Source: CALFML01 sp044222245 (GTDB lineage: Bacteria; Myxococcota_A; Polyangia; Palsa-1104; JAEUJZ01). From it: 64,000 nt of DNA. This document shows positions 1 to 10,130 of this stretch, in pieces. A model generated the notes under the pieces. The model made no database searches and was not told where the DNA came from. It worked only from the letters and a program-made list of their open reading frames with translations. The DNA lies in contig JBGANQ010000001.1 in the NCBI GenBank assembly GCA_044222245.1, forward strand, positions 124,001-188,000. The letters run 5' to 3'. The position numbers and the translations under genes were made by a program. Numbering within the stretch: the first letter of the stretch is position 1; each line of letters begins with the position of its first letter.

Positions 1-137
1 TCTGGCGGGGCCGCGCGCAGCCGTGAAAAACCCTCGGCCTCCCTAGCAGCAGCGACGACACCTCGGCGGCGGCACAACGGTTTTGCCGCTGCGCCGATAT
101 CTGGTTTGAAGTAAACTGGGTACAAGGCGAGGAGTCG

Positions 138-797
138 ATGGCGAAGCAAGACGACCCCCAGCATAGCGATACGAGCCGCAGTCCCGCTCATTCCGAGGAG
201 CCGCAGTTTCGTCTCGATCATGAGATCACGCGCAAGTATGACCCTGGCGCGCTCTCCAAGCTCATCATGCGCGACGCCGGCCGCGGCGAAGCGCTGGACC
301 TCCACACCCGGGCGCAGATGGAGCGGCGCCTCGGCGGCAACTTCAGCAATGTTCGCGTCATCCGCGGCCCGCTGGCCGAAGAGGTGACCGCGCGCTACCG
401 CGCCGACGCCGTCACCGTCGGTGGCACCGAGCTGGTGCTGGTGCGCGAGGGCTGGCGCAGCAACTTCCAGACGGCCGACGGCCAGGCGCTGCTCGCCCAC
501 GAGCTGACGCACGTGCAGCAGCAGCAGCGCGGCCTGCACTTCGCCCACAGCCCCGGCGGCCATGACGAGGCGCACAGCCACCTGGAGGACGAGGCCGAGC
601 TGATGGAGCACCTGACCCGCGCTGACCACCAGGGTCAGTCGCTGGCCCGCGAGGCCGAGCAGCGGCGCTCGATAGCGCACGACAACACCTGGGAAGAGGT
701 GCGCAAGCGGGTCAAGCAGATGAAAGAGAAGAAGGAAAAAGACGGCGACGAGCGCGGCAACCCCAACACGCAGGGCCAGTCGGCCCTGGGCCAGTAA
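138..797 (+). CDS. DUF4157 domain protein (HEXXH, eCIS-type)
   Basis: A 219-residue protein with no signal peptide. Residues about 55-135 match the DUF4157 pattern: a hydrophilic start, then a sheet-rich stretch ending in LLAHELTHVQQQ, which contains the HELTH zinc-metallopeptidase-like motif. An acidic stretch (HLEDEAELME) follows and could supply a third ligand. The C-terminal 45 residues are Lys/Glu/Gln-rich and look disordered. DUF4157 proteins are known to be enriched at extracellular contractile injection system loci, often as cargo or accessory proteins; proteolysis has rarely been shown. ATG follows GGCGAGGAG. Nine bases separate it from the pentapeptide-repeat gene, so the two are probably co-transcribed. 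Family is fairly certain; function is inferred. Confidence 0.85.
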   Translation: MAKQDDPQHSDTSRSPAHSEEPQFRLDHEITRKYDPGALSKLIMRDAGRGEALDLHTRAQMERRLGGNFSNVRVIRGPLAEEVTARYRADAVTVGGTELVLVREGWRSNFQTADGQALLAHELTHVQQQQRGLHFAHSPGGHDEAHSHLEDEAELMEHLTRADHQGQSLAREAEQRRSIAHDNTWEEVRKRVKQMKEKKEKDGDERGNPNTQGQSALGQ

Positions 798-806
798 AGG
801 GCCTTC

Positions 807-1496
807 ATGGCAGAAGTGGTCGAGAGCAAAGAGCAGGTCCTTATCCGCCACCGCGACCGCGAGCTGCGCGGCTGCACGCTCAAGAACATGCGGCTCCACG
901 ACATCTCCCTGGTCGGGGCCGACCTCACCGACGTCAAGTTCGAGCAGTGCGACCTCAACGGCGCCAACCTGACCGGGGCGACGCTCCTACGCACGGCGTT
1001 CGAGCGCATTGATCTGCGGCGCGCTCAGCTTGACAGCTCGACCCTTAACCGCGCCACCTTCACCGACTGTAACCTCACCGAGACGAGCTTCAGCCGGGCG
1101 CTGCTCGACAAGGTCGAGTTCACGCGCTGCGACATGGACAATGCGATCTTTGACCGCGCGTATCTCGGCGGCTGCACCCTGAACCCGAACCGCGCCTACG
1201 GGCTGAAGCTGCGCGGGGCGACGCTCATCCGCTGCAAGGTGGAGGTCGAGCGCGGCGCCGCCGAGCTCACGCGCGCCCAGCTCGGCGGGGCGATGGTGGT
1301 GGAGTGCAACCTCGGCGGGGCGTGCCTGGTGCGGACCGATCTGCGCCAGGCGGTGCTCCTCAAGTGCAACCTCCACTCGGCGCAGCTGCGCGACGCGCAG
1401 GTCGAGCAGGCGACCCTTCTGAGCTGCGAGACCCTGGGCGCCGAGCTGCCTGCCGCCCTGCTCGGCGGCTCGGCTGCTTCGCTGCCGCGCGGGTAG
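807..1496 (+). CDS. Pentapeptide-repeat protein
   Basis: A 229-residue protein built almost entirely of A(D/N)LxX-type pentapeptides from residue about 18 to 215 (for example ANLTGATLL, AQLDSSTLN, TDLRQAVLL), which should form a right-handed quadrilateral beta-helix. There is a short N-terminal segment and no signal peptide, so it should be cytosolic or exported by another route. Cys residues recur at equivalent repeat positions (EQCDL, TDCNL, TRCDM, VECNL, LKCNL). Pentapeptide proteins occur as DNA mimics and as accessory or effector proteins of contractile systems. The upstream DUF4157 gene favours the second here, as an inference. Repeat class is certain, role is not. Confidence 0.88.
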   Translation: MAEVVESKEQVLIRHRDRELRGCTLKNMRLHDISLVGADLTDVKFEQCDLNGANLTGATLLRTAFERIDLRRAQLDSSTLNRATFTDCNLTETSFSRALLDKVEFTRCDMDNAIFDRAYLGGCTLNPNRAYGLKLRGATLIRCKVEVERGAAELTRAQLGGAMVVECNLGGACLVRTDLRQAVLLKCNLHSAQLRDAQVEQATLLSCETLGAELPAALLGGSAASLPRG

Positions 1497-1565
1497 CGGC
1501 GGACGGCCGCGACCGCGAGAAACTTCGATCCGGAATCGGCTTTCATCGGCTTTCAAAGGATGACC

Positions 1566-2261
1566 ATGAGCGATCGTCACGACCTGCGCCGCCAGACTCG
1601 CGAGATCCGGGAGGCGCTCAGCCGCTTCGAGCCGGAGCAGCTGGTCGATATCCTGACCCATATCTTCCGCCAGTACGTCATGGACGGCGCCGCCGCTCCA
1701 GCTTCATCGGTGACCATGCAGGACGAGCTGCAGGGGCTGTCGTTTGCGCAGCTTATCGAGCGGCTGCAGCTGCGCCTGGACCTGCCCGAGCTGCGCCTGC
1801 TCGAGGTCGCGGGGGGCCGCGTCTCGTGCCGGGTCGAAGGGCGGCTGGTGCCGCTGGTCGTCCCCGACGCGCGCGCCCCCGAGCCGCTGCCGGCGATGCG
1901 CGGCAACAACATCCAGCAGATCCAGCTGACGGTGCAGCCGATGCCCGCCGCCCCGCCGCCGCCGCCGCCCGCTTCGCCGGGCACCGAGTCGCGCGAGTCG
2001 GCAGTGCCCGGGGTCGCCCCGGTCGGTCACTCGGGCTCGGCGCGTCCCGATGGCACCGCCCGCCAGGCCCCGCCGCGCGCCGCCGCCGCCACCGCCCGCT
2101 CGGCCGCCCCGCCCGCTGCTGCCCCTGCCCCTGGTGGCGCCGCCCGCCCGCCCGCTGCCGGCGGCCCCGCCCCGGCGCCCGCGCCGGCCCGTCCCGAGAA
2201 GCCCGCACCGCCGGAGAAGCCTGATAACGGCGGCCGCTTCAACCTGCTGGAGATCGACTGA
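1566..2261 (+). CDS. Unknown protein with Pro/Ala-rich tail
   Basis: About 231 residues in two parts. Residues 1-110 form a folded-looking region: a helical start (LRRQTREIREALSRFEPEQL), then an amphipathic segment and a beta-rich stretch around VAGGRVSCRVEGRLVPLVV. Residues 120-231 are Pro/Ala/Gly-rich and surely disordered. I chose ATG 1566 over 1560 because AAAGGA then lies five bases upstream; the first ATG overlaps that site. Its TGA overlaps the next ATG (ATGA), implying translational coupling. I do not recognise a family. Membership of the DUF4157/pentapeptide set is the only clue to function. Confidence 0.75.
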   Translation: MSDRHDLRRQTREIREALSRFEPEQLVDILTHIFRQYVMDGAAAPASSVTMQDELQGLSFAQLIERLQLRLDLPELRLLEVAGGRVSCRVEGRLVPLVVPDARAPEPLPAMRGNNIQQIQLTVQPMPAAPPPPPPASPGTESRESAVPGVAPVGHSGSARPDGTARQAPPRAAAATARSAAPPAAAPAPGGAARPPAAGGPAPAPAPARPEKPAPPEKPDNGGRFNLLEID

Positions 2262-2701
2262 TGAGCGCCGAGATCGCCCGCCGCTACTACACCCGCGGCT
2301 GCAGCGAGCTGCAAAAAGGCGAGCTCGACGACGCCTGCCAGGATCTGCAGGCGGCGGTGCAGCTGTTCCCCACTTTTTATGAGGCCCGCATCGCCTACGC
2401 GACGGCGCTGCTCCGCCTCAAGGACGCCCCGCGGGCGATCCAGACGCTGCGCGCCGGCCTGCACTACTGTCACAACAGCGCCGCGCGGTCGCTTTTGTGC
2501 CGGGTGCTCGGCGACGCGCTGACCGCCGGCGGCGATTTCCTGGCGGCAGAGCAGGCCTTCGCCGAGTCGCGCGCCCAGAGCCCGAGCGACAGCGCCGACC
2601 TGCACGACCGGGTCGCCCGCCTGCGCGCCCGCACCGGCCGCTTTGACGAGGCCTTCACCGAGCTGCTCGCCGCCGCCCGGCTCTACAAGACCCAGACCTA
2701 G
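2261..2701 (+). CDS. TPR-like protein
   Basis: A 146-residue all-helical protein with three or four degenerate tetratricopeptide units (YYTRGCSELQKGELDDACQDL, ARIAYATALLRLKDAPRAIQ, LGDALTAGGDFLAAEQAFAE, ARTGRFDEAFTELLAAARLY). TPR folds mediate protein contacts, so a scaffold or chaperone role in the upstream set is plausible but unproven. Its start overlaps the preceding stop codon. It is the last gene of the plus-strand run: its TAG shares the CTAG at 2698-2701 with the stop of the convergent gene. Confidence 0.8.
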   Translation: MSAEIARRYYTRGCSELQKGELDDACQDLQAAVQLFPTFYEARIAYATALLRLKDAPRAIQTLRAGLHYCHNSAARSLLCRVLGDALTAGGDFLAAEQAFAESRAQSPSDSADLHDRVARLRARTGRFDEAFTELLAAARLYKTQT

Positions 2702-3513
2702 GCGCTGAGCCAGTCGCGCCGCGCCGCATCGCGCGGGGCTGTCAGCTCGGCGCGGGCGGCGGCGGCCAGCGGCACAAACGACGCCGCCGCGGTCAGCACC
2801 GGCTGGGCGTAGAAGAAGAAGTTGAGCAGCGCCGGCTCGCAGCCAAAGCGCTGCGCGTAGGTGCCGCCGGCGAGCCCGAACTCGGCGGCGGGCACATCGA
2901 GCAGGCCCATGTCGTAGTGCTCGACCCCGTGCGCCAGCAGCAGGTCGGTGGTCTTCTGGAAGCGCTTGAGCAGCTTGGGATCAAAGACCCCGGGCAGCGG
3001 CAGCTCGCGGATGAGCGCCATCCCCTCGGGGCAGACCTCGCCGCCGGTGGCGAGCTCGAAGGCGACCTCCTGCACGCACGCGGCGCGGGTGATGTGCGAG
3101 CAGGCGATGCGCAGGTAGCGCTCGCGGATCATGTCCGCCTCTGGGGCCAGCCCGGCCTCGGCAGCGGCCAGCGGGGCGCCGCTGGCCAGCTCGGCCGCCG
3201 AGGCGGCGCGCAGCTCCACCAGCGCCGGCGGCCGGCCCAGGCACAGCACGTAGATGAACGAGCAGAGGTCCTCGGGCCCGCCCGCCTGCACATACGCCGG
3301 TGCCTTGAGGGCCGTGGCCAGCTGCTGCCCGAGCGCCGTCACCGCCCCCGCGTGCAGGCCGGCGCGGAAGCAGGCCTCATCGTCGGGCTCGCCCCAGCGG
3401 CGGCTCGGGTAGAGGCGGGCGCTGAGCCCGTCGAGCAGCTCCTTCTGGGTCGCCTTGCGGGTGCCGCAGCCATCTTCGCGGCCGCACTCTGACTTGCACG
3501 TGTCACAGCCCAT
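2698..3513 (-). CDS. Cys-rich N-terminus protein, unknown
   Basis: About 271 residues from the ATG at 3513. The N-terminus holds a tight cysteine cluster, CDTCKSECGREDGCGTRK (spacing C-x2-C-x3-C-x5-C), that could bind iron-sulphur or zinc. The rest is helical and Ala/Leu-rich with a few conserved-looking patches (DLCSFIYVLCLGRPP, RFQKTTDLLLAHGVEHYDMG). There is no signal peptide or membrane segment. An upstream in-frame start at 3543 would add ten residues but places the cluster internally. It is convergent with the TPR gene, sharing CTAG. I do not recognise the family. Confidence 0.75.
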   Translation of the reverse strand: MGCDTCKSECGREDGCGTRKATQKELLDGLSARLYPSRRWGEPDDEACFRAGLHAGAVTALGQQLATALKAPAYVQAGGPEDLCSFIYVLCLGRPPALVELRAASAAELASGAPLAAAEAGLAPEADMIRERYLRIACSHITRAACVQEVAFELATGGEVCPEGMALIRELPLPGVFDPKLLKRFQKTTDLLLAHGVEHYDMGLLDVPAAEFGLAGGTYAQRFGCEPALLNFFFYAQPVLTAAASFVPLAAAARAELTAPRDAARRDWLSA

Positions 3514-3640
3514 CCATACTCCCTTACCGCCAGCAGAGCACACGACGGCGCCGGCGTAAAGGGTCCGCCCCCGCTGGGATCGGCGCCGGCGCCCGGGCAG
3601 AATGTGCAGAGTGCTGCGGCAGGCGCTGTATACTGGGCCT

Positions 3641-4333
3641 ATGTCGTCTCAATCTAAGCGCGGCGGCCCGTGCCGCCCGGCCCCTGTCGGCGAGGACGGC
3701 TGCGCCGCGCCGCGGTACCTCGTGGCGGCGGCGCTCGCGACGCTGCTCGGCGGCTGCGCGCCGACGGTCCTCAGCCTCGCCGCCGAGTCCGAGCCGGCGG
3801 GCACGCGCTACGAGAAGACGGTGGACCGCTGGACGCGGGTAAAGCGCATCGGCTCGGTCGATGACCTGGACACCCCGATTGTCATCGCGGCGACGCTGCG
3901 CTCGCGGGCGTTTCAGCGCGCCTATGCCGAGCACTACCTGCAGACCTACAAGGTCAACATCCAGCTTGAGCGCGACAAGCTCATCGAGCGTGAGCGGGCG
4001 GTCGCCGACCTCGGGCTGTCATTTTGGGTCCGCACGACCTTCCACAACTACCTGTGGAACGACCTGCGCTCGCAGGCCAAGTGGCGCGTCGTCCTGGTCG
4101 ATGAGAGCGGGCAAGAGACCCCCGCCGAGTCGATCGAGCTGGTGGCGCTCAAGGACCTGACCCAGCCGGTGCTGCTCGGGGCGGCGCTCGACGCCTACAG
4201 CAAGCTGTGGCTGGTCCGCTTTCCGCTGCTGCGCGGCGATGGGCTGCCGCTGGTGCCGGCCGGGGCGCGAAAGATCATCTTGCGGGCCGCCGGTCCTGTG
4301 GGGCAAACCGACCTGACATGGCTGCTGAACTAA
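3641..4333 (+). CDS. Lipoprotein of unknown function
   Basis: About 230 residues. The N-terminus is basic, then hydrophobic (YLVAAALATLL), then a lipobox LGGC with the modified Cys near residue 38, so it should be anchored in the outer or inner membrane. The mature part is charged and mixed alpha/beta, including an Arg/Glu-rich segment (NIQLERDKLIERERAVADL) and a C-terminal beta region. I chose ATG 3641 over 3602 because the latter would make an unusually long signal peptide. No known domain is recognised. It is separated by about 88 bases from the sigma54 activator gene downstream. Confidence 0.75.
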   Translation: MSSQSKRGGPCRPAPVGEDGCAAPRYLVAAALATLLGGCAPTVLSLAAESEPAGTRYEKTVDRWTRVKRIGSVDDLDTPIVIAATLRSRAFQRAYAEHYLQTYKVNIQLERDKLIERERAVADLGLSFWVRTTFHNYLWNDLRSQAKWRVVLVDESGQETPAESIELVALKDLTQPVLLGAALDAYSKLWLVRFPLLRGDGLPLVPAGARKIILRAAGPVGQTDLTWLLN

Positions 4334-4421
4334 CTATCGGCTCGCGGAGCGGCGCGGGAACCGTCTCAGGTATCGCGTGCCTCTGGGGTCTTGGGGGCGC
4401 CCGCGCGCTGCGAGGGCGGCG

Positions 4422-6581
<2,160 letters not shown>

Positions 6582-6670
6582 CCGCGCGTCCCAGGTCCCA
6601 AGCTAGAGACGCGCGGTGGGGGCCAGCGGCGGCGCAGGGCCGCGCTTGGCGCGACCCCTCCGCGGGCGGC

Positions 6671-6850
6671 GGTCAGTCTTTGCGCTACATCGCCCGCTGG
6701 CCGAGGCTCGGCAGCGATGGAATGGCGCGCGGCGCGGCCTCGGCGGGCGGCGCCGGCGGCGGTCAGTCTTTGCGCTGCATCGCCCGCTGGCCGAGGCTCG
6801 GCAGCGAGGGAATGGCGCGCGGCGCGGCCTCGGCGGGCGGCGCCGGCGGC
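6671..6850. repeat. 90-bp tandem duplication at bactofilin 3' end
   Basis: Two head-to-tail copies of a 90-bp unit, 6671-6760 and 6761-6850, differ at only a few positions. The copy at 6761-6850 encodes the last 29 codons and stop of the minus-strand bactofilin. The other copy lies beyond the stop, so it would encode the same tail and stop again. The unit length is a multiple of three, so loss of the inner stop would simply add 30 residues. Confidence 0.9.
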
Positions 6851-7344
6851 GGCTCGGCGTGCGGCATGGCCATGCTGCCGGTAATCTCGGTCGCCGGCTT
6901 GACGGCGGGCGGCTCGGCGGCGACCGGCTCAGCGGCGGGCGGTGGGGTCGGCGGTGGCACCGGCGCAGCGGCCGGCGCGGCGATGGTCTGGGTGGGACGG
7001 CTCGCGGCAGGCGCCGGCTTGTCTTCGGCGCTCAGCGCCGCCAGCCCCTGATCCGAGACGAAGGTGACGCGGGCCGCCATGATCTCCCCCAGCACCCGGC
7101 CGCTGGTGGTGTGGATGCGCACCACATCGCGGGCGCGCAGGGTCCCGCTGAACACCCCGATGACCAGCGCATCGCCGACCTCGGTGTCCTCGCAGCTCAC
7201 AGAGCCGGCGGCGGCCACGGTCAGCCGCCCGCGCACGCGCAGCGGTCCGCCGTCGATGCGGCCTTCTACGGTCAGGTCCTCCTCTGAGATCACCTGACCC
7301 ACGATCTTGGTCCCCGAACCAATGGTGGTCTTTGTCTGTGCCAT
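6763..7344 (-). CDS. Bactofilin family cytoskeletal protein
   Basis: About 193 residues. Residues 5-110 form the bactofilin beta-helix (TTIGSGTKIVGQV, DLTVEGRIDGGPLRV, GRLTVAAAGSV, GVFSGTLRARDVVRIH, SGRVLGEIMAARVTF), which polymerises into filaments without nucleotide. The C-terminal 80 residues are Pro/Ala-rich and end in basic QRAMQRKD, likely a disordered membrane- or partner-binding tail. ATG 7344 puts the TKTTIG start of the fold at residue 3. Bactofilins in related bacteria scaffold envelope growth, motility or chromosome-anchoring proteins; which applies here cannot be told. The 3' end carries a 90-bp tandem duplication. Confidence 0.92.
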   Translation of the reverse strand: MAQTKTTIGSGTKIVGQVISEEDLTVEGRIDGGPLRVRGRLTVAAAGSVSCEDTEVGDALVIGVFSGTLRARDVVRIHTTSGRVLGEIMAARVTFVSDQGLAALSAEDKPAPAASRPTQTIAAPAAAPVPPPTPPPAAEPVAAEPPAVKPATEITGSMAMPHAEPPPAPPAEAAPRAIPSLPSLGQRAMQRKD

Positions 7345-7718
7345 CGTGCCCAAAGCGTATCACCCGGCGAAGCCGGGGGTCAATCATCGGTCCGGAATCG
7401 CCCAGAATCGGCCGCCGCCGAGCCCGCGGTCGGCCCTCTGCAGCACAGCAGGCTGGTTCTGGTTCTGGTTCTGGTTTTGTTTCTGGTTCTGGTTTTGTCT
7501 CTGGTTCTGGTTTTGTCTCTGGTTTTGCCTTGGCTGGAGTCACATGGCGGCGCGCAGGGGCGACGAGGCGGTCACATTTAGGCCAAAAGCAGTAAACCTC
7601 TTTGCAAAAGTTCCGATAACTAACTTATGCGTCGGACAGGGGGTCTGGCAGACCTGGGGGGCCCGGGCGAGTTGCGGCGGACCGGACAGCCGGGCCGCGC
7701 CGGCACGGAAAAAGCCGC
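7345..7718. other. Divergent intergenic region
   Basis: 374 bases between the divergent bactofilin and POT transporter genes. The central part is an imperfect TCTGGT array (listed separately). An AT-richer stretch around 7580-7625 (tttaggccaaaagcag, aaaagttccgataactaac) is the most promoter-like part. I see no convincing paired -35/-10 hexamers and no open frame with protein-like composition. Confidence 0.6.
7453..7533. repeat. TCTGGT/TTTGTC simple-sequence array
   Basis: About 80 bases of imperfect hexamer repeats (ggttctggttctggtt, then ttctggttctggttttgtct units) upstream of the bactofilin start. Read on the minus strand it encodes KPEPET units, but in a frame different from bactofilin, so it is probably not translated. 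It is a slippage-prone array that could vary between isolates. Confidence 0.8.
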
Positions 7719-9071
7719 ATGAGCCAGGATGCGCGCAGCTGGAGCTTCCCGCTCTCGTTCTGGACCGCCAACGTCATCGAAGCTGCCGAGCGCGCCGCCT
7801 ACTACGGCTGGTTCATCATGCTCGCCCCCTTCCTCACCTCGGTGGTGGGCTACAGCGACATCGCGGCGGGCTACATCGGCGGCTGCTTCGCGGCGCTGCT
7901 CTACCTTCTGCCGTTTGTGAGCGGCGCCTTCGCCGACCGCGTCGGCTACCGCCGGGCGCTGATGCTGGCGATGGCGCTTTTGGGCAGCGGCTATGCGGCG
8001 ATCGGTCTTGTCCCGCGCAAGGGCTTTGTCCTTATCGCCATGGCGTCGATCATGCTCGGCGGCTCGCTGGTAAAGCCGATCATCACCGGCACGGTCGCCC
8101 GCACCTCTGACAAAGCGCACCGGGCGCGCGCCTTCAGCCTGTTTTACATGATGGTGAACATCGGCGCCTTCACCGGCAAGACCATCGCCAAGCCGATCCG
8201 CAGCGCGCTCGGGCTGGCCGCGCTGCCGCTGTTCTCGGCGACGGTGGCGCTGCTGGCCCTGGTCGCCGTCGCCCTGTTTTACCGCCCCAAGGAGTCCGCC
8301 GCGGTCGCCGGGGAGAACAAGTCGGCGCCGCCGTCGCTTGGGCAGGTGCTGCGCCAGCTGCGGGACGACTTCGCCCAGGTCCTGCACTCGGGTCGGCTGA
8401 TCGCGCTCATCGTCATCACCGGCGGATTTTGGATCATCCAGAGCCAGATGTACTCGTCGATGCCCAAGTTCGTGCTGCGCACCGTCGGCGCCGCCGCCAG
8501 TCCCGAGTGGTACGCCAACGTCAACCCGACCCTGGTCGTGCTGTGCGTGGTGCCGGTCACCCAGCTGTGCCGGCGGCTGCAGCCGGTGACCTCGATGACG
8601 ATCGCGCTCGGCCTCATCCCGCTGTCGGCGCTGGCGATTGCGCTCCTGCCGCGCACCCTGGGCGCCGTCGGGCCGCTGCACCCGGTGACGGTGGCGATGG
8701 TGCTCGGCATCGCCCTGCAGGGCTTCTCGGAGTGCTTCCTGAGCCCGCGCTACCTGGAGTATGCCTCGCACCTGGCGCCCCGGGACAAAGAGGCGCTGTA
8801 CATGGGGTACGCCCACCTCAACCAGTTCCTCGCCTGGCTGATCGGCTACATCCTGTCGGGCTACCTGCTAAACGCCTTCTGCCCTAACCCCGAGACGCTG
8901 CCGCCCGCCGACCAGGCGGCTCATGCCGCGGCGCTGGCCGCCGGCGGCGTCCTGCCGGCGGCCTACGCCCACGCCCACTACCTGTGGTTCGTGTTCGCCG
9001 CCATCGGCAGCTGCGCCTTCCTGGCGCTATTGGTGTTCCAGGTGGTCACCCGTCGCCCCGCCGCCCGCTGA
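7719..9071 (+). CDS. POT/PTR-type MFS transporter
   Basis: A 450-residue polytopic protein with about 12 hydrophobic segments. The first contains EAAERAAYYGWF, close to the ExxER...YYG proton-coupling signature of proton-dependent oligopeptide transporters. A second hallmark is GGSLVKPIITGTVAR, like the G-x-x-KP region in transmembrane segment 4. The loop after segment 6 is short and charged. The substrate is probably di- or tripeptides or a related small molecule, taken up with protons across the inner membrane. The YYG-W variation and divergence from canonical PTR2 leave MFS of another class possible. ATG 7719 begins directly before the first helix. It stands alone, upstream of the MCE pair. 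Confidence 0.85.
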   Translation: MSQDARSWSFPLSFWTANVIEAAERAAYYGWFIMLAPFLTSVVGYSDIAAGYIGGCFAALLYLLPFVSGAFADRVGYRRALMLAMALLGSGYAAIGLVPRKGFVLIAMASIMLGGSLVKPIITGTVARTSDKAHRARAFSLFYMMVNIGAFTGKTIAKPIRSALGLAALPLFSATVALLALVAVALFYRPKESAAVAGENKSAPPSLGQVLRQLRDDFAQVLHSGRLIALIVITGGFWIIQSQMYSSMPKFVLRTVGAAASPEWYANVNPTLVVLCVVPVTQLCRRLQPVTSMTIALGLIPLSALAIALLPRTLGAVGPLHPVTVAMVLGIALQGFSECFLSPRYLEYASHLAPRDKEALYMGYAHLNQFLAWLIGYILSGYLLNAFCPNPETLPPADQAAHAAALAAGGVLPAAYAHAHYLWFVFAAIGSCAFLALLVFQVVTRRPAAR

Positions 9072-9116
9072 GCAGGGGTTGCCGCGCGCCCGCGCGCTTG
9101 TGGTAAGTTGCCGCCG

Positions 9117-10127
9117 ATGAAGGCGTTGGAGATTAAAGTCGGGGCGCTGATCGTCGTCTCGCTCGGGCTGCTCGTCGGGTTTGTCGCGCTGCTCGGCGGG
9201 CTGCAGCTGACGCCGACGTTTCGCGTCTTTGTCGACTATGACTTCTCGGGCAACATCCACGCCGGGGCGCCGGTCAAGATCTCGGGGATCAAGGTCGGCA
9301 AGGTCGACGACGTGCTGTTCCTTGGCGGCGAGCTCGATCCCGAGGTCAAGCGGCGGGTGCAGGTGCGCCTGGTCGTGCGCATCGAGCAGCGGGCGCAGAG
9401 CGCCATCCACGAGGGCGCCGAGTTCTTCGTCAACACCCAGGGCGTGCTCGGCGAGCAGTACCTGGAGATCGCCCCCGGCGACTACGACAAGCCGACGCTC
9501 AAGCCGGGCACCAAGGTACGCGGCGTCGATCCCCCGCGCACCGACCTCATCATCGCCCGGCTTTACGAGTTCCTCGACGCGGTGACGAGCCTGCTGCGCG
9601 AGGACAAGGAGGTGCTGCGCGACCTGCTTCGCTCGGGGGCCAAGGTGGCGCGCAGCCTCGACAAGCTGCTTGGCGAGAACCAGGACGACGTCAAGAAGCT
9701 GCTGCACGATCTGGATCGCCTGACCGCGGCGAGCGCCGACTTCATCGCCAAGCTTGACAAGGGCGTCGGCTCGGCCGAGGACCTGCGCCGCACCGTCGCC
9801 AACATCGAGGCGATCAGCAACGAGCTGCACGCCGAGCTCGGGCCGCTGCTGCAAAAGACCAAGCGCGCCCTGGACGGCGTGAGCGAGGTCGCCGGGCTGC
9901 TCGGACCCGAGGACAAGAAGAAGCTGCTGCGCGCCCTGGACGAGCTCTTGCTGGTCGGCAACAAGGTCCAGGCGGTGGCCACCGACGCCGCGTCGCTGGT
10001 CGGCGATCTGAAAAAAGGCCGCGGCACGGTGGGGGCGCTGCTCGTCGATCAGCAGATCTACGACGACCTCAAGGAGCTGACCCGCGACCTCAAGCGCAAC
10101 CCGTGGAAGTTCTTCTGGAAGGAGTAG
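9117..10127 (+). CDS. MlaD-family MCE protein 1
   Basis: About 336 residues. There is one N-terminal membrane helix (ALIVVSLGLLVGFVALLGG), then a single MCE domain (about residues 35-135: VDYDFSGNIHAGAPVKISGIKVGKVDDV, VNTQGVLGEQYLEIAPG). A long coiled-coil or helical region follows to the C-terminus. MCE proteins form hexameric rings or tunnels that carry lipids between inner and outer membranes. ATG 9117 is preferred over TTG 9108. A second MCE gene begins four bases after the stop. The usual ATPase (MlaF) and permease (MlaE) are not in the window. Confidence 0.92.
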   Translation: MKALEIKVGALIVVSLGLLVGFVALLGGLQLTPTFRVFVDYDFSGNIHAGAPVKISGIKVGKVDDVLFLGGELDPEVKRRVQVRLVVRIEQRAQSAIHEGAEFFVNTQGVLGEQYLEIAPGDYDKPTLKPGTKVRGVDPPRTDLIIARLYEFLDAVTSLLREDKEVLRDLLRSGAKVARSLDKLLGENQDDVKKLLHDLDRLTAASADFIAKLDKGVGSAEDLRRTVANIEAISNELHAELGPLLQKTKRALDGVSEVAGLLGPEDKKKLLRALDELLLVGNKVQAVATDAASLVGDLKKGRGTVGALLVDQQIYDDLKELTRDLKRNPWKFFWKE

Positions 10128-10130
10128 CGC

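Noticed and set aside
6929..7543. Minus-strand ORF with KPEPET repeats upstream of bactofilin
   Set aside because: The repeats come from a TCTGGT array, and the rest is an out-of-frame reading of bactofilin. No family-like sequence.
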